Positions 55,100 to 64,000 of a stretch of 64,000 nt of DNA are shown one piece after another; position 1 is the stretch's first letter; every line of letters starts with the position of its first letter. This stretch comes from Motacilla alba alba. Its lineage: Eukaryota > Chordata > Aves > Passeriformes > Motacillidae. Under the pieces are notes generated by a model. The model saw only the letters and a list, made by a program, of their open reading frames with translations. It was not told the origin of the DNA and did not search any database. The stretch covers positions 5,782,649 to 5,846,648 of the forward strand of contig NC_052027.1 in NCBI RefSeq assembly GCF_015832195.1, given 5' to 3'. A program made the translations under genes and the position numbers.

Positions 55100-55184
55100 C
55101 CAATGAAACGGCGCGGCGCCTCGACGGGGGGGGCTCCTGACCAATGGCGGCGCGGCGGGGGCTGCCTGCCAGCCAATGGGCGGG
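55100..55184 (+). promoter_or_regulatory. Triple CCAAT-box array with YY1-like and GC sites
   Basis: CCAAT pentamers lie at 55100-55104, 55141-55145 and 55173-55177, with start-to-start spacings of 41 and 32 bp, roughly four and three helical turns. All are in the same orientation, and repeated CCAAT boxes at such spacing are typical NF-Y promoter sites. The second runs into ATGGCGGCG (CAATGGCGGC at 55142-55151), which resembles the YY1 core. The third is followed directly by GGGCGGG, an Sp-family site. This is probably the core of the LRIG1 proximal promoter. Confidence 0.75.
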
Positions 55185-55415
55185 CGCGCGGGGGGCGGCG
55201 CGGCTACATGTTGCGGTGTCGCCAACGTGGGTCCGCGGCGAGCGGCGCTCGGGCCGGGCGGCAGCGGCGGCGGCTCCGACCCCGCGGGAGCGCACCGGGA
55301 GCGGCCGGCGCCCGCCGAGCCCGAGCCGTGCGGCGCGGAGCGACAGGAGGAGCCGCGGCAGGAGGCGCTTCCCGCGGCGGGGACGCGGAATCGACCCGCC
55401 CGGCGGTGCCCGGTG

Positions 55416-55430
55416 GATGCCGGTGCCGTA
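55416..55430 (+). other. Upstream ORF 1 in the LRIG1 leader (4 codons)
   Basis: ATG followed by three codons (MPVP) and TAG. The start context is weak (T at -3, C at +4). It lies about 120 bp before the main ATG, so it would be in the mRNA only if transcription starts upstream of 55416, which promoter position makes likely. Very short leader ORFs of this kind usually permit reinitiation and tune translation. Confidence 0.55.
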
Positions 55431-55458
55431 GCGCCCCGCGGGGCCGGCGGCCGAGGCG

Positions 55459-55485
55459 ATGCTGCGGGCGGCGGAGCGGCGCTGA
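55459..55485 (+). other. Upstream ORF 2 in the LRIG1 leader (8 codons)
   Basis: ATG, seven further codons (MLRAAERR) and TGA. The context is intermediate (G at -3, C at +4). The stop is 67 bp before the main ATG, which leaves room for reinitiation. Together with upstream ORF 1 it suggests translational damping of LRIG1. Whether either is used depends on the true transcription start. Confidence 0.55.
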
Positions 55486-55552
55486 GCGGCCGCGGCGTGA
55501 GCGCTGCTGCCGCCTCCTCCCGCCGCCGACGTTCCCCGGTGCCGGATACAAA

Positions 55553-55722
55553 ATGGCGCTGCCGTCACGGGCGGCGGCGGCGCTGCTGCTGCTGCTGGGG
55601 CTGCTGCGCTCGGCCGCCGCCGGCTGCCCCGCGGGCTGCGCCTGCGGCGGGGACACGCTGAGCTGCGGCGGGCTGGCACTGCCCGCCCTGCCCCGGGACC
55701 TGCCCCGCTGGCCGCGGCACGT
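55553..55722 (+). CDS. LRIG1: LRIG1, first coding exon (partial)
   Basis: The exon encodes 56 full codons plus two bases of codon 57, then a GT donor. Residues 1-23 form a signal peptide: a short MALPSR start, an Ala/Leu-rich core and a small-residue AAAG cleavage region. Residues 25-38 carry the LRRNT cap pattern C-x3-C-x-C-x6-C (C25, C29, C31, C38), followed by a Leu/Pro-rich stretch leading to the first repeat. The CGGDTLSCGG cap and LPxDLPxW tail resemble LRIG1 more than LRIG2 or LRIG3. LRIG1 is a single-pass membrane protein with LRR and Ig domains that restrains ERBB and other receptor tyrosine kinases. The start was chosen for the strong context (A at -3, G at +4) and the signal peptide; the frame stays open far upstream, but that is GC-rich promoter. 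Later exons lie beyond the window. Confidence 0.87.
55571..55597 (+). repeat. GCG/CTG trinucleotide runs in the signal peptide
   Basis: Four GCG codons run directly into five CTG codons, encoding the Ala and Leu runs of the signal-peptide hydrophobic core. Trinucleotide runs like this are prone to in-frame length changes, so the exact length may vary between individuals and related species without breaking the frame. Confidence 0.85.
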
Positions 55723-55728
55723 GTGAGT
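55723..55728 (+). other. Splice donor of LRIG1 exon 1
   Basis: CACGT|GTGAGT gives a near-consensus 5' splice site and interrupts codon 57 after its second base (phase 2). Reading through the donor would meet TGA at 55724-55726, so splicing is required for a longer protein. A GT two bases earlier (55721) is a weaker alternative. Confidence 0.85.
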
Positions 55729-56129
55729 ACCGGGGGGACCCGCGGGAACGGGGCGAGGCGGGGTGGGGGGGTCGGGCGGCCAAAGCGCCGCCGTTTGGCT
55801 TGTTGTCAAGGGCGGGAGAACTTTGAATAAAAATCCCCGCGAAACTCCGGGTCGTTTGTTTAGGTGGAGCGGGCGCTGGGCTGTGCGGTGCGGAACTTGT
55901 CCCGTGATCCGGTGTCCCCTCTGGCACCCACCGGAGCGGGGAGATGGAGGCGGCGGGTGCGCTGCGGCTCCCCGGTGAAAAGCTGCGGCTCCCCGTCCCT
56001 CGGTCCCGTACGGGGCTGGCCTCCGGGTGTCCCGGAGGAAAGGGAGCCGGGAGCGGGTTTGGTCTCTTAGCGGTGGGATCTGCTGGAGATAACGGCCAGC
56101 TTGGGCTTCCGAATCCTTATTAGGGCATC

Positions 56130-56169
56130 ATCCGTCCATCCATCCGTCTGTCCGTCCGTCCGTCCGCCC
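56130..56169 (+). repeat. (CCGT/CCAT)n microsatellite
   Basis: About ten tandem tetranucleotides, mostly TCCG with CATC and TCTG variants, lie within the CpG-rich start of intron 1. An imperfect short tandem repeat, likely polymorphic. Confidence 0.9.
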
Positions 56170-56279
56170 GCGGCGTCCCGGGGCTGCGGAGCGGGGCGCG
56201 CCCCGATCCGGACCCCAGCGCCGCGGCCGCAAGCTCTTGCGGCTTTTAATGCTGCCAACTTTTTAGGCTGTGAAATTCG

Positions 56280-56306
56280 GGGAAAGAAAGAAAGAGAGAG
56301 AGGGAG
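56280..56306 (+). repeat. GAAA/GA purine tract
   Basis: A pure A/G strand composed of GAAAG units followed by GAGAG units. It sits about 550 bp past the exon 1 donor in intron 1. Such purine tracts are common near promoters; no specific function is shown. Confidence 0.8.
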
Positions 56307-59300
56307 TCGAGGGCTTCTGGGGAATTTCGGTAAAACCCAGGTGTTTTCCAGTCGCCCCCCCCAGCGCTTGGTGTGTAGCGAAGCCATTAAGCCGCGGTGT
56401 ATCGTGTGTCCTGGGTGGCAGCTGAGCTCCGAGCCTCGCAGCACGGTGGGATGTTTTTTATCCCTGGAAGGGTGTTTTAAAGCGCTCAGGTTCGTGTCCG
56501 AGCGCAGGACGGTGTCACTGCCATTTCCCGGGAAGCGCAGCGCGTTGTGTGACCGCTGCTCTGGGCTCGTGGAAGTCGAAATAAAACATCGGACACTTGA
56601 TGATGCTCAGGAGATTCGGGGCGAAATGTGCGCTCAGCACTGACAGTTCGAGTGGTTTGACAGTCCGGGAGGACTGAGAGTATGTGTGTCCGCTCACAAA
56701 CTTGTCAAAATAAATGCCCTGAACTGATAGTTAACTTCGGGAAATCAGTATCCAGAAAAGGAGAGGGAAACAGCGCTTCTGTTGCGGGGCCTTTCTGGTG
56801 TTTGAAGAGATTCATAAATTACCGAATCTCTAAAACCCCTGGTTGTAACAGATACTGCTCAGCCCGGCCAGGAGAGAGGACGGTCACTGAACTGTTGCTG
56901 GAGATCATCCAGCTCCTTATTGAAAAGAATTATTAGAGGGTTCTCGGGTTCTCCTGGTGGTATTCACTTACAGCTGCAGAAATGCCTTGTTTTACATTAA
57001 ATTATTGTGTCTCGTATTGAGAGGAATGTGTGGCCTCTGCATTAAAGCCCTGACTCATCCCATTCACCTGTTGCTCTGAAGGATCTTTCCCTCACCTTCA
57101 GAGCAAGCTTTTAATAATTCCAGCATTCCCATGCACCTCTGAAAATAGGACAGTGTATTTTTGGGCAAGGAAGGGCGTTAATAACCCAGACAGAACACAT
57201 TTATTATGTGTTTTTTCCCGAGTGCTGATACCCAGGAGTGTCTTTTTCAAATGGAGCAGGTTTTGGAGTGTCATGTGTTCAGTTCAAATTTTATTGGCGA
57301 AGTAAGAGTGCGTATAAATCTTCTGCTGTGGACCCGTGGGCTGTTGATCCTTTAGACACCTAGAATACAATTTGCAACTTTGTATATTACAAACTAACCA
57401 AGAGTTGGTTAAATGATGGCTATTGTATTTGAAAGTGCATCATCAAGGCTTTTTTCCCTTCCACGCTAGTGTAAAAAGATGTTGAAGCTATTTCAAGTAC
57501 TTTTGTTTTTAGAGCAATACTGTTTCTAATCATTAAAAATTACTTAAAATTACCTACTTCAGTTTAGAAGCGCAAGGATGAAGCATGTTCTTCAGGCTTA
57601 GTGGGATCGTAAAAGTTCATTTTTTGCGCAGAGAGTTGATAACTCACTTCTTTACTGGCTTAATGCTCTCTGTAAAAGCACCGTGTGCTAGCGAAAAGTT
57701 ACCTCTGTGGATTTTTGATTTTTTTTTTTTTTAAACGTGCCCTTTTAAAGCAAAAGAAGGGAAATTGGCGGTCTGCAGTGGTCCATGGCTGATGCGGGAG
57801 CGCAGCCCAGGGGGTGCGGGTTCTCCAGCCATAATCTGGGGGGACCCGGGCGATGTTGGAGCTGCGCATCCCCCATCTCCGTCCCGCTGTGCCCCGCCGG
57901 AGGTGTTCGCTCCCCGCGGTGATAAGCTTGGGCATGTTCGATCGCTAATAGGAGACGAGATAAAATCCAGCTTCCAGCGACTCTGGTAGCAGTGCTTTAA
58001 CTTCATTAAGGCTCTATTGAACAATCCCTCCTTAGCGGTTTATCTTTATTCCTAACGAGTGCCACAATGCCGAGGCAGTGCTCGGAGTCGGTTTTCAGTG
58101 TGTTGGAGATAAAGCTTTTGTTTGTCGGCTTGGAAATGCGGCTCGGCAGCCGGGGAGGGTTCTGGAACTGACTTAATCACGCCGCGTATTTTGTCAACAG
58201 GACTATCAGTACCGAGGAAAAGCACTGGGGCTTTTTGAAACTATTGTTATTTCTCTGCTGGCAGCAGAGCTCGGTGTTGTCATTTTTCTCCTTTCAGGAG
58301 GAATAGCTGATACGCAGAGAGGCTGCAGTCGCTCACATTTAATGTAGTGTGGGAGGGATGTTTTTCAGGGTTGTTTTTTGGTTTTTTTAATTTTTTTTTC
58401 CTTAAAAGCAACAGGCAGCTCAGCACCGTGTACCAGTTATATAAGCGTTCTTGACTTGCTGCACAGGGCACGTTGCAACACTGCCATGACCCATCCCGTC
58501 CTCGCAGCAGCACCCAGCTGCAGCTGGGAAGGGTTCCTGATGCTGGGAAGGGTGCACAGAGCTCCTTTGCAGTGCCTCCCTTTGGAGGTGCTTCGTGTCT
58601 TGTGGTGTTTAAGTCTGAAGTTTGTTTTTACAGTAGATTGTTACATGTGGCATCAAGTTTAGGGCTAAGCTTAAGTACAGAATGCTTCGTGCCCCAAAAA
58701 AGCCAGGGCTCCAGCAGTGCTGGTGATGTGGCACATCCCCTGCATCCTCTGCTTCTGTCTCTCCATGCACCTTGATTTTTGAGGAGTGACAGAAGAGATA
58801 TTTCCTTCAGGCATCATGTATGATTGAGAGTTTTTTCCTTTTCTATTTAGTGCTAAGCAATAGTAAAAGAAAAGCAACAGTAGTTTAGGTACAGCTTTTG
58901 GTGAGAAGACTTAGGGACAGTGAGGCTGTGGTTGGATAGTTAATTCATCGCCAGCATGATCTGCAGCAAAGAAAGTTTTTATTTTAAACAAAAGTATTGT
59001 GCATTTTTGACCCGAATGACTAGGGGGTATTTTGGGGGATATTGACCATCTGTGCGTGGACCCTTCTGCCTCTGGGTCAGCGTGCATGTGCCTGGCACGT
59101 CTGGGAAGAGGCAGCATCCCCGAGTACCCAGGAGAGCCGGGCTAAGAGCTGCTCTCTGTTTCCCGGGCAGGCTCCAGGGTTTGGCTAGATGGATAAGTTG
59201 CCCCGAGGCGTGCGTGTTGGCTCTTTGCACCGTGCTGCTGCTCTCCGGAGAGATCAGGGCCAAGTGTCTGAATGCTTTTTAAAGTCCTGTGGGTGCCTGT

Positions 59301-62064
59301 CAGTGGTTTCAGGGAAGTGCATTTGAACTAGGAGTCAGGAGCAGTCTCTTTCTGGGCTCAAGTGCCTACACACAAATATTTTATTACACGAAACTTAATG
59401 CTTGTGCTCAAAATTACCTGTAAATTTCTTGCTAGACTGGGCTTTTCATGTGTCAGGTCCTGTGGCTTTGCTTTCACGTGTTAGGGTAGCTTCTTTGCTT
59501 GCTTGGTAAAGGGCTCTGCTGATGCTGGTTGCATGGGATTTTTTGGGAGAAGGGCATTACTTGCTCTTGGGCTCTGGAGTAGGTCTGCTCCTGCGGATGC
59601 TGGAGGAGGAGGAGGTGGTGTGGGGGACTCTCCTGGAGGGGGGGAGTGCTGCTGGCAGTACCTCTCCTGCATGTCCCGCTTCCAGGCCTGCTGAAATAAT
59701 GGAACAAAGATTAAGTAATGGTCACCCTGGGCTCCTGGCCCCGCGCAGCTGTGCGGCTCTCAGCGTGTGCCGGCTGCCCGGGGGGGCTGCAGCGCTTGCA
59801 GGGATGGCTTGGGAGAGGGATGTGCCTTGGTGCAGCTGCCTGCTCCCTCTCCCTCCTCCTGGGGCTACAGTGGGACCCAAACACTGGCCAGCGGCTCCCT
59901 GCTGGGTGCTGCTCCAAGGAGGTTTTCCTGCTCAGGTGGGACACTGCTGGGAGCTGGCAGTGCCACACGGCTCTGGTGCCTCCTGGAGCACTGTCCTTGC
60001 TCCGGACAGTCCCCAGGGCTGCGGGATGGCTCTGCACCCTGCGGGATTGCAGGGTAACAGCAGAGCCCCTCCTCGCAAAGCCGTGCCTCTCTTAAGCACA
60101 AATAAATACATGTGCTTGCGAGTAAATCCACCCTTCCTGTGCGAACATGTGTCGGTGGATTCGCTGACCACCCTCAGCATGCCGCAGTATTTATTTATCA
60201 GTTCCTACGGGAGGGCAGCAGTTAACAGCAAGCCCTCTGCATCTGCTGGCTGAGCTTCTCATCTCCGTCCCACACTGAGCCACAGCCGGGGCAGAAATTG
60301 CCTCATCGGACTAGGATTAAAAGCAAATACAAGACTGATAATAAAGGAAAAAATACCCCCACTTAAGAAGCCCTTCTGGCTCTCGAAGAAGCCCCTGGCT
60401 TGTAGTGAAAAGCTTAGGAGCTCCTCTGCATATTCCTCTCTCCTTTTGAGAAACTTCACGGCATTTAATCACTTTGAGACTTTTCCTCTCTGCAGTGACT
60501 GCAATTTGAAACGCGGGGGTCCCATACAAAAGAAGCAAGTGCTCAATGGGCTGTGTTAATATTCAGTGCTATTTACAATGGGTGCAGTTTGAAAAGGGGA
60601 GAATGGATGGTCTGGGAGCTGGGGGAGGAGGAGCTGCAGAGGGAAAATTCCCAGGACAGGGGAAGCAGCTTCTCAGTAGGCAGTAGAAAAAAAAAACCAA
60701 AAACGAACACATCATCAAGTGTTCTGTAGAAAAATCAACTATTATGCGTTAGGTACAGCTTAATTTTTTTTTAAATTTTTTTTTTGCTTGTGCAAAGTGC
60801 TCTGTAGTCTTCTGGATGTAAGGTTTGGGGGTGGCTGAGCTTTGCAGGATTTCCTGCTTGGAATTTAAGGAGCAAATGTGAGATTGATTGTTTTATCCCT
60901 TCACTTGTTGGCATCAAGAACCTAAAAGTGGTAAACTAATACGTTTGAGACCCCAGACACTCAGCAAAGCACTTCAGGTACTTAAACGCTTCCTCGAGCA
61001 TGGCTGAGATTTCACTTCCCTGCTTAAGCTGCTGCTGGAGTCCTGTCTCTGATGGGGATTTGGGCAGAGGTAGAAGCTCTTGGAAGTGGGGCTTTATTTG
61101 GTGTGTGAGCCTCACCTGGTGCAGTCCGAGAGCACTGGAAGGATGGTCGCAGACTGCAACTTCTGAAGAACCTGCTGGAAGGGCTCAAGGTGGTTTCATG
61201 TTGAGGCAAATCCCCCAAGAATTGTGCCTGAAATGCCCTTCTGACTGTGCTTGCACCTGGGCTCATGAATATAGGAGCATCTCCCAGGGGTCTGCAGGGC
61301 AGCTGGGAATTGCCGAGTGCCACCCTGGGCATGCCCAAGCAGTGCCTACCTTTGGCTTCTGAGTGCTTTGATCCATCCGAGAGGGGCTCAGGTTTTGTCT
61401 TGAAGTTCAGGTGGCTGTAAATTGGGATGATGGCTCTCATTCCTCCGTAGCCAGCTCTGCTTGGGATTTGTGTATTGGCCCTGGCTGGTATGTTAGCCGC
61501 ACCCAGAAACTCTCAATTAGGGCTGCAGGGCTTTTAATTGATCTCGTTGGCTGCCCTGCCAGACACCTTGGATTGAGTTAGCTCAGCTCATCAGCTTTTA
61601 ACACAATCATTTTGTGCTGCTAACCTAATCACCCAGTGTGACTCCCTTGTCTTGCAGTGAGGAGCTGGATGGGGTCATGTGGATGAATGCAGCACAGATA
61701 ATTTAGACTAATGTTGCTTGGGAGAGCCATCTGTGGAAAATCCAGGCTTCAGGTTGATCAGCTCTGCAGGACCTGGGCTGGGCAGGAATTAGCACCTTAT
61801 GCAGGGCGAGGGGAGTGATTGAACATAAAATTTAGCTTTGGTGAATAACAGTAAATAAATAAAGCACCTTGGTCTGGATTGTGGTTTCATAAAAAACCTG
61901 GGCACCCCCGGCAGCTCTCCCTTGCTGGTTTTTAGTGCCCTGTGAAGAAAGAAGCAGAGAGTGAGGCAACAGGGTGTGCAGGAAGAAACAAAGGGTTTCT
62001 TCTTGCACATCCTGGAAAAATACCTGTTTCCTGGTACGTCCAGCTATTAAATTATATGCTACGA

Positions 62065-62091
62065 TTTTTTTTTTTTTTTTTTTTTTTTTTT
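62065..62091 (+). repeat. Poly-T run of 27
   Basis: An uninterrupted run of 27 T, followed by GTTTCCTAG. It resembles a splice acceptor tract, but no plausible exon follows. Its assembled length should be treated as approximate. Confidence 0.95.
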
Positions 62092-64000
62092 GTTTCCTAG
62101 CATGGATAGAGGCCTAAGTCAAGGACCAGGGTGCCGTTGTGCTAATGCACCACATGAAATACCTATTATTGTTATAGCTGAGTCATCCATTAATAGTTAA
62201 CCAAGTCCTGTGCTGCAGCCCAAGTCCTACTGCCCCGGCCTCCTCTGGCTTCAGAGCAGGACCACAACACATGTAATATGTTACACTCCCTCATTATGTT
62301 TTCAGCACGTTGTCTCTCAGGCCACAACCATATAATTTTGGCGATGTCTAGAAGCAGGCCCTGCTATTTTGGGGACACCTCTCAAGACCTGATGACGTGT
62401 CACGTCCAATTCCAGGAGCAGGGTTCACTTGGTTCACGTGGTTCCGTTTTCAGTTTGAGTAAGAATTGAAGGACAGGCTTCAAACTGCAGCCATCTGTGT
62501 AGCTTTTATTAACCATGCTGGATGTGAAAACAGAATGGTTGGTTATTTGCACCTGCCATGGCAGTTTTGTAGCTTCCCACAGTGGCTTTGCATGGATTTC
62601 AGGAGGAAAAGTGTAGGAGACATAACAATTGAACAATCTGATATGGCTAGATATTCTTTAAATGTTATACATAAGCTGCATTTGAAAATGCATTATCTGC
62701 CTAAAGCTTTTTTCTGGAGATAAAAGTTTTATGTGCAAGAGAATTTGTGATTTTTTTTTTTTTTTTTTCTTTCCAGGGTGGGAGGCAGGATTTGGGTAGT
62801 GTTGATGGTGCTGCTCATAATGGGGCAGTAACTTGTGCTTGTGTGAGTTTTTCTTTGGTGTCTTTTTTGGACCTGTTGGGGCAGTCTCATTATTTTTTGA
62901 AATTAGCAGAGGTTCAGTCTTAAATGTAATTCTTATAAATCCTACTCAACTTTACTTGGTTGCATATTGCAAAAGTTTCCCCTTTGAAGTTCTTGTTTTC
63001 AGAGGAATCCTTTCACATTAGAGAACACACCCTCCTGAATTCTGTGGCAATTTGGCTGTGAAATCTTGAACTGAAATGCTTTTCCTAGACCACCTCCTCC
63101 AATTTTTAGTTTGTTTTTTTTTTTTTTTCTCCCTATAGGAAGGCAGACAAACCCTCATGCACAAGGAGGAAATGAGAAATTCAGAATGCCAAGTCTGGGC
63201 AGTGCTGCTTCCCCCTTGCCCACACACAGGGACAGTGATTTGTCCTCACCACTTAGATGTTTCTCTGGTTGCCCAAAGCCTGTGATTTTGGGATGAGCAC
63301 TTTCCAGGATAGAACCCTGTTGTCTTTCAATACTGTGAATGCTCCTCTGCTCTGGAGACCTTACCATCAACACAAGCCTCTCCAAAATACTGACCTGCAA
63401 ATTCCAAACCCACTTTGCCTAGCTGCTGTTCAGGCTGTTCTGTAACTTCACTTACAGTGTGTTTTAGCCTGCTGCATGCCAATATAAACACAAGTTTTCT
63501 ATGTTATCTGCCATCTGTAAAATCCTCCTAGGAAGTGCTGGCTGTCCAGCAGGGCAGGACGTGCAGCCTGTGTGGCAGTGCTGGCTGCTCCCCAGTGCAG
63601 ATGGGGACTGGGGCTGAACTGGTGGAGGACATTCTCTTGGAGGTGACAGATTTGGTGGATGTTGATTTGTGTTTACAGATGCAGTGCTGGAGGTGTCCTG
63701 TGTGTGTAGATGCTCCACTGGGCTCACTGTGGGTGAGATCCATATAGGAATGGGGTGGTGGGAGATTTGGGGAGGGGGGGAAGCTGCTGGTCTATGGATT
63801 GTGTCCTGGGTAATAAAACAGCGATTGTAGGAAACGGCCTGGCTGGAGGCCCTGTGAAAAATTGCCCCCTAAATGTGTTCCAGTTGTCCAAACACTGGTG
63901 CCTCTCCTCCTGTGCTGTGTGCAGGGGAGCCTGGAGCTCAGGCTGCTCCCCAGGCACCCTTTGCTGACTTTTTGCTGTGGCTCTGCCATCCACCCAGGTT

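Larger units (their letters stand above)
54500..56240 (+). promoter_or_regulatory. CpG-island promoter of LRIG1
   Basis: CpG density and GC content rise sharply near 54500, peak at about 54850-55800 and fall after about 56240. The island spans the presumed transcription start, leader, first coding exon and the start of intron 1. No TATA box is apparent. GC boxes include GGGGGCGG at 55025-55032, GGGGCGG at 55061-55067 and GGGCGGG at 55178-55184. Genes with such islands usually have dispersed initiation. By inference the start lies downstream of the CCAAT cluster, about 55200-55400. A divergent non-coding transcript is possible but nothing in the sequence proves one. Confidence 0.9.
55729..64000 (+). 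other. LRIG1 intron 1 (5' part)
   Basis: No exon of LRIG1 or another gene was recognised in this 8.3-kb stretch. The second LRIG1 coding exon should encode the first complete LRR, and no in-frame leucine-rich segment with flanking splice sites is visible, which fits a long first intron as in mammals. The intron begins CpG-rich (to about 56240) and has a CCGT repeat, a GA-rich tract and a 27-T run at 62065-62091. Blocks at about 57880-58260 and 61450-61640 are rich in GATA-like or homeodomain-like sites and are candidate enhancers. Confidence 0.75.

Noticed and set aside
54522..55679. 385-codon minus-strand ORF across the CpG island
   Set aside because: It is Arg/Pro/Ala-rich, low in complexity and lies opposite the LRIG1 promoter and exon. 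Stop codons are rare in DNA this GC-rich, and other long frames overlap it on both strands.
62065..62101. Splice acceptor of a second LRIG1 exon
   Set aside because: The T-run ending in CCTAG resembles an acceptor, but the following sequence has no leucine-rich frame and no matching donor.
62751..62776. Splice acceptor (T-run then CTTTCCAG)
   Set aside because: A good-looking acceptor by shape, but the downstream sequence does not encode LRIG1 repeat sequence. Intronic poly-T runs often mimic acceptors.

Overview
This window looks like vertebrate nuclear DNA, most likely from a bird and probably a songbird. The evidence is a TATA-less CpG-island promoter driving a signal-peptide exon with a GT splice donor, several 5'-truncated CR1 LINE tails of the avian type, two related solo LTRs of a kind I associate with songbird genomes, low overall repeat density, and no dense prokaryote-like coding. 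Almost all open reading frames here are short chance ORFs in non-coding DNA.

Layout. Positions 1 to about 54,500 are intergenic: I find no exon, RNA gene or processed pseudogene that I can support. This stretch holds a 15/16-bp minisatellite with a higher-order variant pattern (9777-10102), three CR1 fragments (13280-13339, 15960-16105, 44122-44345), two solo LTRs of one retroviral family in the same orientation (21517-21935, with a 6-bp target-site duplication, and 39299-39687), an inverted pair of a diverged roughly 40-bp repeat (28715-28860 and 31060-31460), a GATA microsatellite (47072-47107), a paired palindrome (51717-51785) and several homopolymer runs.

From about 54,500 to 56,240 there is a CpG island. 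It contains GC boxes, three evenly spaced CCAAT boxes (one fused to a YY1-like site), a leader with two very short upstream ORFs, and the first coding exon (55553-55722) of a leucine-rich-repeat membrane protein. I identify this as LRIG1, a negative regulator of ERBB-family receptors, from its signal peptide and Cys-rich LRR N-terminal cap. The rest of the window (55723-64000) is the start of LRIG1 intron 1, which opens with a CpG-rich part and carries several blocks that look like non-coding regulatory DNA.

Context. In human 3p14.1, LRIG1 is separated from its upstream divergent neighbour KBTBD8 by a large gene desert. A 54-kb gene-free stretch upstream of avian LRIG1 fits that arrangement. 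The most useful content is therefore the LRIG1 promoter and leader architecture, candidate enhancers on both sides of it, and the repeat structures. I found no evidence for a wholly new genetic system. The most unusual structures are the minisatellite, the inverted diverged repeat pair and the paired palindrome.
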